Source of the DNA: an uncultured Pluralibacter sp.
GTDB lineage: Bacteria; Pseudomonadota; Gammaproteobacteria; Enterobacterales; Enterobacteriaceae
Length of the DNA stretch: 64,000 nucleotides
Reading direction: 5' to 3'
NCBI RefSeq assembly: GCF_913775985.1
Contig: NZ_CAJYMB010000129.1
Location: 44,220 to 108,219 of the forward strand
In this document: piece after piece, positions 37,379 through 45,490 of the stretch
Layout of the letters: each line of letters starts with the position of its first letter
How positions within the stretch are numbered: position 1 is the stretch's first letter
The notes under the pieces: model-generated
Seen by the model: only the letters and a program-made list of their open reading frames with translations
Database searches by the model: none
Told to the model about the DNA's origin: nothing
Position numbers and translations under genes: made by a program

Positions 37379-37530
37379 TTAATCCCGAAGTGGTGGTCTT
37401 TTTCTTATCTTATTACCACTTTGAGAGGCGTTAGGTTATCGGTATTTAATCATCTGTGGAAAATATCCAGGTATGTTTGAGTAAGGGCGCCCGGAGTAAA
37501 TTCTGTTTTTACGCTAAGGTATCAGAAATA

Positions 37531-38358
37531 ATGAAAAAAATAGTCAGTATAGGCCTGGTCATTATTCTTACATGGCTATGCTCATTTATAGGTATTAAAA
37601 ATGCAGTAGCGGTAGCGGTTATCACAAACTTTAATCGACAGGGCTCTTCGGTTACTGCCACTGTTGCTGCATGGTCAGAGCCGGAGGGTATTCCAAATCC
37701 CTGCTACGGCTGGCAGACTTGTATGGTCGGTCCGGATGTATCCTATTCCAGGCATGGTATAGGTAGTCTGGTAGGATCTTGCTTAGCTGGCGGATGTATC
37801 GAAGCCAGAAATTTAAAAACGACAGCCGATGTGGCCAGACAATACACGTACATGAGGCAGCTACCTTTCACATATACTTTCTCAATTGACCATCCAGAGG
37901 ACGACGCCGCTTGCGCGGGGATGGTGTATATCGATAGGCCTGTTATACAAGCTGGAGTCCATGGCGAGCTGTTCCCAGGGGCAACCTGTACCGCAATTCC
38001 TCCGGATAATTTCCGGTGCACTCTGGATATCCCACCTTATATCGATCATGGTACGTTGAGTGCCAGAGAGGTCAATGGCAGTTCTGCTAGTGTGAACGGT
38101 AAGGTAAGCTGTAATTACGATGGTCAATTTTCTATTAGCACGATCAGTGATTCAGGGGACAATATCGTACATCTCAAAGATAATTCTGTCATTTCAGCGG
38201 TAACGATAAATGGTCAAAATGCGACGAATGGGTTAGTTATTAAGACTATGAGAAGTAGACCGACAAATATTAAGGTTAATTCTGTGCTCACTTCAGATGG
38301 TACAGTAACCTCTGGGAATTACAAAGGAAATATTGTTATTTATGTGAATTATAGCTAG
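37531..38358 (+). CDS. Fimbrial tip adhesin (MrpH-like two-domain)
   Basis: A 275-residue protein, the length recalled for Proteus MrpH. It has a signal peptide (about 1-28), an N-terminal receptor domain with Cys at 58, 64, 84, 89, 128, 153 and 163 and His at 75, 121 and 144, and a C-terminal pilin domain (from about 180; Cys194) ending GNIVIYVNYS. MrpH binds zinc through three histidines; whether these three are equivalent is not known. TAAGGTATC precedes the ATG at 37531. The gene is clearly more AT-rich than the rest of the operon, and lies 152 bp behind the broken pilin. Confidence 0.75.
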   Translation: MKKIVSIGLVIILTWLCSFIGIKNAVAVAVITNFNRQGSSVTATVAAWSEPEGIPNPCYGWQTCMVGPDVSYSRHGIGSLVGSCLAGGCIEARNLKTTADVARQYTYMRQLPFTYTFSIDHPEDDAACAGMVYIDRPVIQAGVHGELFPGATCTAIPPDNFRCTLDIPPYIDHGTLSAREVNGSSASVNGKVSCNYDGQFSISTISDSGDNIVHLKDNSVISAVTINGQNATNGLVIKTMRSRPTNIKVNSVLTSDGTVTSGNYKGNIVIYVNYS

Positions 38359-39208
38359 CCTTTATTTGCTATGTTCAACAAACGCTAACTAAAAGTCATA
38401 TTTACTTGAGGCGAGTGTAATAAATTTTTACTGCATAGTTATGTGTAAAATTTAAAGTTTTATGAAGTGACGATGATACACCTGATTATATTTAAAAGAT
38501 CTTTTGTGGTTGGCCATCGGGAAGCATATAATTATTCGCAGTTAAATATTATTGATGACAAAAAATAGATCACCGGTGCCGGGATAGAATTAAAAGTAAT
38601 AATAAAAGTATGACATTTTTTCTCGCCCGGCGTCACCGCGATCCTGCTACGCGATGCAACTTATCGCATTATCGTTTTTATCTCTTTGCTGATGGCGTGC
38701 TGGTGAACGATATGGTCAGCACTGCGAAATCAATCCTGCACCCGACCATTATTCAGTGCGGAGTTTACCTGTCGTAAGCGAGCTGCAAGTCGTAGACCTT
38801 GCACCGGCTGGATCAATTTTGCTGCCTTCGGGCAGTAGATTTTAAACCGTAATGGAATACCACCCGCGCGGGAAGTGCCCCGGCGGTATAACAGTTAGCG
38901 GCAGCTGGCAGGTTTTCGGATACCTTGACTTGGAGCCGGCTGTCGCCTTTTTAACTATCGCACCAGAGAACAACGGCTATGCAACTGCGTCAACAGCGGC
39001 TTCTCGCCAGAAGCCGGTGGGATTTTTTATGCCCTTTTTTTGCCCAAATGAGATTCATTCTTATGCTTGTTTGCCGGGCGTTCGCGCTGCCGGAGGCAGC
39101 AGAACGACCGCAGGTAAGCAATGTGCCGGCCCGGCATCAGCGCCCGGGCTCCGCGCAGATTTTAATTAGCGTCTTTATCGGCAGTAACCTCGCCGTGCAG
39201 GAGGCACC
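38359..39208. other. Intergenic region between the adhesin and the LuxR-type regulator
   Basis: 850 bp with no convincing gene. The left 280 bp are AT-rich like the adhesin; from about 38620 the composition rises. A frame at 38852-39169 crosses a terminator and has no recognisable product. The only clear element is the terminator at 38997-39028. Confidence 0.5.
38997..39028 (+). terminator. Terminator-like hairpin
   Basis: CGGCTTCT (38997-39004) pairs perfectly with AGAAGCCG (39009-39016) round CGCC, followed by GTGGGA and six T residues. It stops transcription entering from the fimbrial side before the LuxR gene. Confidence 0.75.
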
Positions 39209-39982
39209 ATGAGAAATCGTAAAGTTACCGATTTGAGTTCGGGATTTCTGTATGAGTCTCTCTCAGGCTCAGTTGCGAAACAGGCTCCCGAGCCCGAAGA
39301 CGCGGCGCTGCAGTCATCATTCAGACAGTCAAAATGGGCAGACTGGAAAAATGTGACGATAGTCGGGACCGATAGCTGGGCCATTACGGGCCTGCGCCAT
39401 CTGCTGGCCCCCTGCGGCGGCATACGTCTCAAGGTGTTTAACCATCTGCCGGAGCGTGACGCGTGGGGAGAGCCTGACGTAGTGATCTGGGTGCGCGAGC
39501 GCTTCGATACCCTGCCGGAGCTGGCCGCGGAGATATTACAGCTGCGCAGGCTGCATCCGAAAATTAAACAGCTGGTGATAAGCGACTTTCTGCCCCCCGG
39601 ACTGACTTTCCCCCACAAAAGCCCCTTTAACGGCATTACCCTCGCGCAGGCAAAAGAGAGTATTGAGCTGTTGCGCAAGAAAATTGTGGCGTTGCTCTCG
39701 GGTAAATCCGCAAAAGAAGGCATGGTGAGAGAAATATTAACCCCCGGGCAGTGGCGCGTGCTGTGCATGATGGCCAACGGCGCTAATACGCGGCAGGTCG
39801 CGACTCTGAGCAACATCTCGATCAAAACCGTGTTGACCCAGCGGGGGCACGCGATGCTGCGGCTCGGCTTGCGCAACCGCGTGGAACTGGCGTTCGTACT
39901 GCGCGGCATCGTACAGATGCAGCAGGTTGTGCCCGCCGTTTTGCGCAGCGTGCCGCCAGCGTTGAGGACGTCCCGGGCATGA
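39209..39982 (+). CDS. LuxR-type (C-terminal HTH) transcriptional regulator
   Basis: A 257-residue protein. Residues 48-150 look like a degenerate receiver-type domain (VTIVGTDSWAITGLRHLL...DVVIWVRERFDTLPEL) without a clear phospho-acceptor Asp. Residues 172-235 are the LuxR helix-turn-helix (ILTPGQWRVLCMMANGANTRQVATLSNISIKTVLTQRGHAMLRLGLRNRVELAFVL). GGAGGCACC precedes the ATG. The gene overlaps the EAL gene by 4 bp and lies downstream of the fimbrial operon, so it may regulate the fimbriae. Confidence 0.85.
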   Translation: MRNRKVTDLSSGFLYESLSGSVAKQAPEPEDAALQSSFRQSKWADWKNVTIVGTDSWAITGLRHLLAPCGGIRLKVFNHLPERDAWGEPDVVIWVRERFDTLPELAAEILQLRRLHPKIKQLVISDFLPPGLTFPHKSPFNGITLAQAKESIELLRKKIVALLSGKSAKEGMVREILTPGQWRVLCMMANGANTRQVATLSNISIKTVLTQRGHAMLRLGLRNRVELAFVLRGIVQMQQVVPAVLRSVPPALRTSRA

Positions 39983-40788
39983 ATAACAGCAGAGTCACAG
40001 CAAAACAGCTGCGGCAGGCGCTGCGAAAGCGGGAAATTGTGCCCTGGTATCAGCCGGTGGTGGACGCGAACGGTCAGGTCACCGGCGTGGAGGTACTGGC
40101 CCGCTGGCTGCGCAAAGGCGCCCCGCGGGTTTCGCCGGATACGTTTATTCCCCTCGCCATGGAGGCCGGGCTTATCGTGCCGCTCACCCGCCAGCTGATG
40201 CGCCAGACGGCCCGGGAACTCTCATCCCGTGTGAAGTGGCTGCCGCAGCCGTTTAGCGTAGGATTCAACATGCCGGCTGTCTGCCTGAAAGACAGCGCGC
40301 TGCCGCTGCACTGCCGGCGATTTCTCTCGTCTTTTCCGCCTTTCGTTAAACTGGTGCTGGAAGTCAGCGAGCGCGACGCCGCGCCCGATCTGTATCAGGC
40401 AGCGGACACGTTAACGGCGCTGATACGCGACGGCATTGACGTTGCGCTGGATGATTTCGGCACCGGCTGGGCCAATTTAAATCTGCTCTGCCGGCTGCCT
40501 CTTACCACCATCAAGCTCGATCGGATGTTTTGTACCGGCGCGCCGGGCTCGGCAGAGTCCATGACCGCCGCCGCCGCCATGCGTCTGGCCCGCAGCCTCG
40601 GCATGCGCGTACTGGCCGAAGGCGTCGAGAGTCTCGCTCAGGTCAGACGAATGAGGGCGCTCGGCGCCAGCGCGTTTCAGGGCTTTTACTTTTCCCCTCC
40701 CGTCTCAATTCACCGCCTGATTTGGCGCATCCTGCCCGGCGCGCTGGGGCTGGGTGGTGAGAGTGTCCGGCTGTTAGGTCATTCGTAA
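39979..40788 (+). CDS. EAL-domain cyclic di-GMP phosphodiesterase
   Basis: A 269-residue protein that is almost wholly an EAL domain, without a sensor. Key residues are present: EVLAR for the EAL motif, GFNMP (metal Asn), LEVSE, DDFGTG (paired Asp), IKLDRMF (Lys) and LAEGVES (Glu). It is therefore probably an active phosphodiesterase opening c-di-GMP to pGpG. The ATGA overlap with the LuxR-type gene shows they are co-expressed. Similar LuxR plus EAL gene pairs accompany fimbriae, for example mrkI and mrkJ beside type 3 fimbriae of Klebsiella. Confidence 0.88.
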   Translation: MNNSRVTAKQLRQALRKREIVPWYQPVVDANGQVTGVEVLARWLRKGAPRVSPDTFIPLAMEAGLIVPLTRQLMRQTARELSSRVKWLPQPFSVGFNMPAVCLKDSALPLHCRRFLSSFPPFVKLVLEVSERDAAPDLYQAADTLTALIRDGIDVALDDFGTGWANLNLLCRLPLTTIKLDRMFCTGAPGSAESMTAAAAMRLARSLGMRVLAEGVESLAQVRRMRALGASAFQGFYFSPPVSIHRLIWRILPGALGLGGESVRLLGHS

Positions 40789-40955
40789 TTCAGGTAAGGC
40801 TGCTGAGCGAGGGGGCGGTTTCTGTCAGCGAAAGTGCCTTTTTGCACAAGCCACTGGCTCAATCAACTGATTCTGAAATATTCGCCGCCGGGCATTCTGT
40901 CCGGTTTTTTTGGCCTGATAGCATTATGCTGTTCCAGTTTACGGGAGGGGATGGT

Positions 40956-41267
40956 ATGGCGATAACGGAAGAGGCATTATTGAAATCGGGTTTTACGGCG
41001 AAGGATATACAGAAACTCAGAAATAACAGCGCCAGTTATGGTTCAGCTTTAGATGTCATTGTTTCGGATCTGGCAAGGCGATTCTTAGTCAACGTTTGGG
41101 TGACGTTCGGAGTTATTTTTGTGTGTCTGATAGCGCTGATTGTGGGGTCGGTTGACAGCGCATTATCCGGTGTATTTGCTGGGTTGTTTGTTTTAGCCAT
41201 CGGCTGGTTCACAATTCCCGCTGGCCTGGCCTATAAATCCTGGCGTTTCAGAAATCAGGCTCAATGA
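40956..41267 (+). CDS. Second copy of the putative DUF4225-immunity membrane protein (orphan)
   Basis: A 103-residue paralogue of the protein at 12058. The N-terminal parts align as MAITEEALLKSGFTAKDIQKL with MTITEEKLLALGFTPADLQSL, and VSDLARRF with ISDLAKRF. Two hydrophobic segments follow (VNVWVTFGVIFVCLIALIVG and ALSGVFAGLFVLAIGWF). GGGAGGGG precedes the ATG at 40956, which fixes the start; the frame runs back to 40842. Its expected partner gene is reduced to a 30-codon tail on the other strand. It may be kept as defence against toxins of neighbours (inference). Confidence 0.65.
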   Translation: MAITEEALLKSGFTAKDIQKLRNNSASYGSALDVIVSDLARRFLVNVWVTFGVIFVCLIALIVGSVDSALSGVFAGLFVLAIGWFTIPAGLAYKSWRFRNQAQ

Positions 41268-41350
41268 GTTGAGTCTGTTGCTGATGACATTAAATTGAAA
41301 ACCACTTTTGCTTTCAGTCCATAACCCACGATTTTCATGGTTAGCATTGG
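41261..41350 (-). pseudogene. C-terminal relic of a DUF4225 gene
   Basis: Read on the minus strand, 41350 to 41261 encodes PMLTMKIVGYGLKAKVVF followed by eleven residues and TGA, matching the C-terminus of the intact protein (PMLTMKIVGYGLKAKVIYDLL). Over 47 bp (41304-41350 against 12403-12449) 42 bases agree. The homology stops upstream of about 41350; nothing else of the gene remains. The stop codon overlaps the end of the immunity gene by 7 bp, the same tail-to-tail layout as the intact module. Confidence 0.85.
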
Positions 41351-41519
41351 GTGGGTTGGATCACATGTTTCCACGCGGGTTATGCGGTTTCACTTTCTGA
41401 GGGGTGATATTGCTTAATACCCTACTCGCTAATATGGCTATTGACGCCCGCCACCACTCTGGCCTTATGATCGACCGCTGTCGTGTCATCTATGGAATGT
41501 TTGAAAGCAGGGAATAAGC

Positions 41520-42179
41520 ATGGGGTTAACGTTTAAAAGAAGCATTGCGGGGCTGGCCTGTATTGGGATTATCGCCGCCGCGTTTTTGATATATGCCAAC
41601 AACAGAGTCAGCAGCAGCGCCGAAAGTCGGATCTGGACAAGCGTTGAGCAGGTGCCTTTTAATCTGGTTGGCGTTGTGCCCGGCACCCGCCCCGGCGGTA
41701 CCTATTTTCAAAACAGGATCGGCGCCGCGGCAGAGCTTTACCGGGCCGGCAAAGTGAAGTGGCTGATCGTCAGCGGCGATAATCGCCACGTCGGTTATAA
41801 CGAGCCCCGGGAGATGCAAAAAGCGCTCATCGCAAAAGGCGTTCCCGAAGAAGCTATCTACTGCGATTACGCAGGGTTAACCACCCTGGATACCGTTGTG
41901 CGGGCCAGAGAGGTCTTCGGCCAAACCCGCTTTACCGTCGTTTCCCAGCAGTTTCAAAACCAGCGCGCTATCTACCTCGGACAGCATTACGGCATCGACG
42001 CCGTTGGATTTAACGCCGGCGATGTCCCGGCAAGCCAGCAGCGAATCTTAGGCTTTATCAGAGAGTACGTCGCCCGGGGACGCGCCGTTCTCGATGCAAA
42101 TCTGATCCGTCGCCAGCCCCATTTTACCGGGCCCGCTATCGTACCGGGCAAAGCGTCTGCGGCGAGCTGTGCGGGATGA
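41520..42179 (+). CDS. SanA/DUF218 family membrane-anchored protein
   Basis: A 219-residue protein with one N-terminal transmembrane helix (about residues 8-26) and a DUF218 domain: NLVGVVPGTRPGGTYFQNRIGAAAELYRAGKVKWLIVSGDN, YDCAGLTTLDT-type YCDYAGLTTLDTVVRAREVFG, VVSQQFQNQRAIYLGQHYGIDAVGF. SanA affects vancomycin and detergent tolerance of the envelope in E. coli; this is a relative, not certainly the same gene. AGCAGGGAAT precedes the ATG. Confidence 0.82.
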   Translation: MGLTFKRSIAGLACIGIIAAAFLIYANNRVSSSAESRIWTSVEQVPFNLVGVVPGTRPGGTYFQNRIGAAAELYRAGKVKWLIVSGDNRHVGYNEPREMQKALIAKGVPEEAIYCDYAGLTTLDTVVRAREVFGQTRFTVVSQQFQNQRAIYLGQHYGIDAVGFNAGDVPASQQRILGFIREYVARGRAVLDANLIRRQPHFTGPAIVPGKASAASCAG

Positions 42180-42395
42180 GTCATTCGATATTAGCTGCCT
42201 GCAGCCGTCATTTCTCTGAGTGCGGATTGCAGGGAGTTCATCTGTAGCGCTGAAAGGGATTTTTGCAAATCATTCCGCTACGACTGTTACTTTTACAGGA
42301 TCAACATGTTTACTGACTTTAGGTACGTGGGGGCAGAAGTAGCAGAGCAGGAAGAAGGCCAGAATATCTGACAGAAAACAACCACCCCCAGAAAA

Positions 42396-42424
42396 GCAAA
42401 AACCCGCCTTTTAGGCGGGTTCTT
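42396..42424 (-). terminator. Terminator of the former tRNA-Phe gene
   Basis: AACCCGCC and GGCGGGTT pair round a TTTTA loop. On the minus strand the stem is followed by TTTTTGCTTTT. It lies 9 bp beyond the tRNA 3' end, as expected for the chromosomal terminator left behind by integration. Confidence 0.75.
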
Positions 42425-42432
42425 TAGAATAG

Positions 42433-42481
42433 TGGTGCCCGGACTCGGAATCGAACCAAGGACACGGGGATTTTCAATCCC
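42433..42481 (-). other. ICE attachment site: 49-bp 3' fragment of tRNA-Phe
   Basis: On the minus strand this is identical, as remembered, to the 3' part of enterobacterial tRNA-Phe from the anticodon stem (GGGATTGAAAATCCC, anticodon GAA) through the T arm (GGTTCGATTCCGAG) to CCA. The 5' part is absent; after 42481 the sequence diverges (ATTGCCG instead of the D-stem side). Integration into the 3' end of the gene leaves such a fragment at the element end away from the integrase. Confidence 0.92.
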
Positions 42482-42543
42482 ATTGCCGAAATGTTAAAGA
42501 TTTAGCCTCTTTGTTATAAAGATGTGATTATTCATTTGGGCAT

Positions 42544-42568
42544 ACATCCAAAACCTTGATTTGGATGT
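42544..42568. promoter_or_regulatory. Inverted repeat just before the ICE parA start
   Basis: ACATCCAAA (42544-42552) and TTTGGATGT (42560-42568) are perfect 9-bp arms 7 bp apart, ending 5 bp before the parA ATG. A place so close to the start suggests an operator for autoregulation or a partition site. Confidence 0.55.
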
Positions 42569-42573
42569 GCAAA

Positions 42574-43446
42574 ATGAAAATACTTCCCGTTATCTCTCCC
42601 AAAGGGGGAGAAGGCAAATCCACATTTGCTGCTTATCTTGCTGGTTTTCTTGCTGATGCCGGCCTCAGAACGCTTCTTGTTGATGCGGACTACTCCCAGC
42701 CGACTGCCAGCAGTATCTTTGCGCTGGAGCACGAAGCGCCTTTCGGTCTCTATGAGCTGCTAATGCAGATGGTCAGTGACCACACGCAGTGCATTTCTCA
42801 GACCGCCATAAAAAATCTTGACGTCATCTACTCCAATGACCCGGATGAGCTGTTGCCGACGGCGATGCTCCATGCTGCTGATGGTCGTCTTCGCCTGCGT
42901 AACATACTTCAGCATCCTTTCTTTACCCGTTATGACGCCATTATTGTGGATTCAAAAGGCGCAACAGGCGTCATGACCGAACTGTCTCTCCTGTCCTCGT
43001 CCGGGAACGTAATGGGGGTGGTAAAACCCATTCTGCCGGACGTCCGTGAATTTATCCGCGGCTCCCTTCATATGCTTACCCGCCTGAAAACCTATGAAAA
43101 TTACGGTATCCGCCTGCCGGATATTTCCATTCTCGTTAACTGCATCGAAAACACCCTGCTGGACCGTGAAGCGATGGACGGCCTTGCCGCCATCATCAAT
43201 GGAAAACATTACGATGCCTCTGCGCTGGGCAACCGGGACGTTTATCGTTTACTCGATACCCGTATCGAGGCGCTGGATATTTTCAAACTGGGACACGTCA
43301 AGCAGCAGCCCGTGCATCGTCTTGAGTATAAAACGCGGCGTAAAGGCCCGGCCGCAGCCGTGACCATGCACGACCTGGCCTGTGAACTGTTCCCTGAGTG
43401 GGAGCCCGCATTCGGAACTGTGCTGGAAGGGGAGGTGCGCGGATGA
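42574..43446 (+). CDS. ParA/Soj family partition ATPase of the ICE
   Basis: A 290-residue ATPase starting MKILPVISPKGGEGKSTFAAYL, with the deviant Walker A KGGEGKST, Walker A' LLVDADYSQPTAS and Walker B DAIIVDSKGATG. In PAPI-1 the homologous Soj protein is needed to keep the excised element. Upstream ATG (42565) and TTG (42556) codons are in frame; 42574 is chosen because it gives the family N-terminus and clears the inverted repeat. Its stop overlaps the next start (ATGA). Confidence 0.9.
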   Translation: MKILPVISPKGGEGKSTFAAYLAGFLADAGLRTLLVDADYSQPTASSIFALEHEAPFGLYELLMQMVSDHTQCISQTAIKNLDVIYSNDPDELLPTAMLHAADGRLRLRNILQHPFFTRYDAIIVDSKGATGVMTELSLLSSSGNVMGVVKPILPDVREFIRGSLHMLTRLKTYENYGIRLPDISILVNCIENTLLDREAMDGLAAIINGKHYDASALGNRDVYRLLDTRIEALDIFKLGHVKQQPVHRLEYKTRRKGPAAAVTMHDLACELFPEWEPAFGTVLEGEVRG

Positions 43447-44132
43447 ATCAGTCAGCCATATTTTCCTCTGTCCCCGGCATCCTCCGGCAGTCCCGTCTGC
43501 TGGAAGATATTCTGTCTGCATCTCAGCACGCGTTGTCACACGGTGCTGTCAAATTGCAGGGTGGACATCCGCTATCTCTTCTGGCCGTAAACGGCAGGTT
43601 TGTTTCGCGACAACATCTGCCCTGTGGAGGACTGGAGCTCACTGTTACCCACCCGGAAGCACTTTGTGAGTGGCTTAATGGCATCTGGTTCCCGCTGCAA
43701 CAGGCTGCCCTTGAAAACGATGCAGAGGCTTTTTACTGCGCTGAAGTTCACCTGCTGAAGACTGAACTGAATAAAACTGACCCAATGTCTGTCTCTTCAC
43801 TGGGATGTGAACTCTGGGCCAGTCTGACGGGGCTGGATTTTATTTCTTCACTGCCCGATTCAAACCAGCCCCTGCCTTTCCGGATGGCTCTTCAGGTGAG
43901 CCGGCATCTTGTTCAGTCTGTCAGACCGGATAGCAAACTACGGACAATGCAGGAATGGCGGGAGATTATATTTACCTCCTCCACCCTCAGGGAGGAGGCG
44001 GTTTTCCCCCCGGGCTGGCTGGAAGGATTCCTCCGCCGGGCAGAGCGTATATTCACCAGCGCTGGCTCTCAGGCCGGATTCATCGATTCCAGGCTTCCAT
44101 CCTCAGCCGGAGGTGCGCCATGTCTGAGATGA
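43443..44132 (+). CDS. ICE protein of unknown function between parA and the dnaB-like gene
   Basis: A 229-residue, probably soluble protein (MNQSAIFSSVPGILRQSRLLEDILSASQHAL). No motif was recognised. Its ATG overlaps the parA stop, and its end overlaps the dnaB-like start by 13 bp, so it is part of the replication/partition operon. A conserved place in this ICE family is recalled but no function. Confidence 0.75.
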   Translation: MNQSAIFSSVPGILRQSRLLEDILSASQHALSHGAVKLQGGHPLSLLAVNGRFVSRQHLPCGGLELTVTHPEALCEWLNGIWFPLQQAALENDAEAFYCAEVHLLKTELNKTDPMSVSSLGCELWASLTGLDFISSLPDSNQPLPFRMALQVSRHLVQSVRPDSKLRTMQEWREIIFTSSTLREEAVFPPGWLEGFLRRAERIFTSAGSQAGFIDSRLPSSAGGAPCLR

Positions 44133-45490
44133 TGATGCCCTGCTCTTATGAAGCTGAGCAGGCCGTACTCGGCGGACTGATGCTTGATAACGACCGGTGG
44201 GATGAGGTGATACTGCACATCTCACCGGAGGATTTGTTTTCCCGTCCGCACCGCATGGTCTTCCGGGTAATGGCTGAGCTCGCCGGCGAGGGGCTGCCGC
44301 TCGATCTCATTACCATCACTGAGCGCCTGGAGACCCGGGGTGACCTGGTTCATTGTGGTGGTTTTGCCTATCTGGCTGAAATGAGTAAAAACACGCCCTC
44401 TGCCGCCAATATCCTGGCTTACGCCGGGGTGGTGGCGGAGAAAAGCCGCCTGCGGCAGCTCATGACGGTGGGTAACAGTCTTCTTTCCGATGTACAGGCC
44501 CCGAAAGCGAACTCGGCGGGCATCCTGGAGTCGGCCGAAGGTAAGCTGTTCAACATTGCCGAACAGGGCGCCATGCAGCTCAACAGTGAGACCGGCGTTA
44601 ACGAGGCGCTGGGTAAACTGCTGACGCAGCTGGAAAGCATGACCGCCAGCGACGGCCTCACCGGGACACCGACCGGATTCAGTGAGCTGGATGCGATGAC
44701 CTGTGGTCTGCAGCCCGGCGATCTGGCGCTTCTGGCGGCACGCCCGTCAATGGGTAAAACCTCCCTGGCGATGGCGTCCTGCACCGCGGCCGTAAGAGGA
44801 AAACCTGACGATTTCGTCTTTGTGTTCAGCCTTGAAATGCCCGCAGAGCAGCTGATGATGCGCCTGCTGGCGATGGAAGGCCGGGTGGAGCTGAGCCGGC
44901 TTCGCAGCGGCAATATGGATGATGAGGACTGGGCCCGGGTATCTGAGGCCACCGGTCGCATCATTGAGTGGCAAAACCGCCTCATTATCGATGACACCAG
45001 TTACCAGACCCCGGCCACACTGCGCGCCCGCGCCCGGCGTTATGTCCGCAAATACGGCCGTCCCTCTCTCATCATGCTGGACTATCTGCAGCTTGTCCGA
45101 TCCCCCGAGCAGGAAAACCGTACCCAGGAGATCTCAGAAATTTCCCGCTCGCTCAAGGCGCTTGGCAAGGAGCTGGGCTGTCCGGTGCTGGCGCTTTCCC
45201 AGCTTAACCGTCAGGTGGAGCAGCGGCCCGATAAACGGCCCAACAATGGCGACCTGCGTGATTCCGGGGCGCTGGAGCAGGATGCGGACCTCATCATGTT
45301 TATTTACCGGGATGAGGTTTACAACCCCGGGACCCCTGATACCGGGGTGGCTGAAATCATTGTCGGTAAACAGCGCCAGGGGCCTACCGGCACGGTGAAG
45401 ATTAAGTTTGACGGGCGTTACACGCTGTTTTCGGCGTTTCAGGAAGGCAGCTATGACTTCGGTTATCACTGCGGGAGGAAAGAGGCATGA
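44120..45490 (+). CDS. DnaB-like replicative helicase of the ICE
   Basis: A 456-residue helicase. The N-terminal domain (SYEAEQAVLGGLMLDNDRWDEV) is followed by a RecA-fold core: Walker A AARPSMGKTSLA, Walker B LIMLDYLQLV, sensor VLALSQLNRQVEQRPDKRPNNGDLRDSGALEQDADLIMFIYRDEVY and ending with FDGRYTLFSAF. The start at 44120 follows GGAGGTGC; the frame is open from 43955. It implies that the element copies itself after excision. The stop overlaps the parB start. Confidence 0.94.
   Translation: MSEMMMPCSYEAEQAVLGGLMLDNDRWDEVILHISPEDLFSRPHRMVFRVMAELAGEGLPLDLITITERLETRGDLVHCGGFAYLAEMSKNTPSAANILAYAGVVAEKSRLRQLMTVGNSLLSDVQAPKANSAGILESAEGKLFNIAEQGAMQLNSETGVNEALGKLLTQLESMTASDGLTGTPTGFSELDAMTCGLQPGDLALLAARPSMGKTSLAMASCTAAVRGKPDDFVFVFSLEMPAEQLMMRLLAMEGRVELSRLRSGNMDDEDWARVSEATGRIIEWQNRLIIDDTSYQTPATLRARARRYVRKYGRPSLIMLDYLQLVRSPEQENRTQEISEISRSLKALGKELGCPVLALSQLNRQVEQRPDKRPNNGDLRDSGALEQDADLIMFIYRDEVYNPGTPDTGVAEIIVGKQRQGPTGTVKIKFDGRYTLFSAFQEGSYDFGYHCGRKEA

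Larger units (their letters stand above)
42180..42573. other. Junction region between the SanA-like gene and the ICE
   Basis: 394 bp. The left 215 bp show no supported gene (a 21-codon frame at 42306-42371 was not accepted). Then come the tRNA-Phe terminator, the tRNA fragment that forms the attachment site, and an inverted repeat just before parA, each listed separately. Confidence 0.6.

Noticed and set aside
38473..39169. Small frames at 38473-38568 and 38852-39169
   Set aside because: No ribosome site; the second runs through a terminator hairpin; no similarity recognised.
42306..42371. 21-codon frame resembling the short MFTELRPCRV string at 13367
   Set aside because: Only three or four residues are shared and neither frame has further support.
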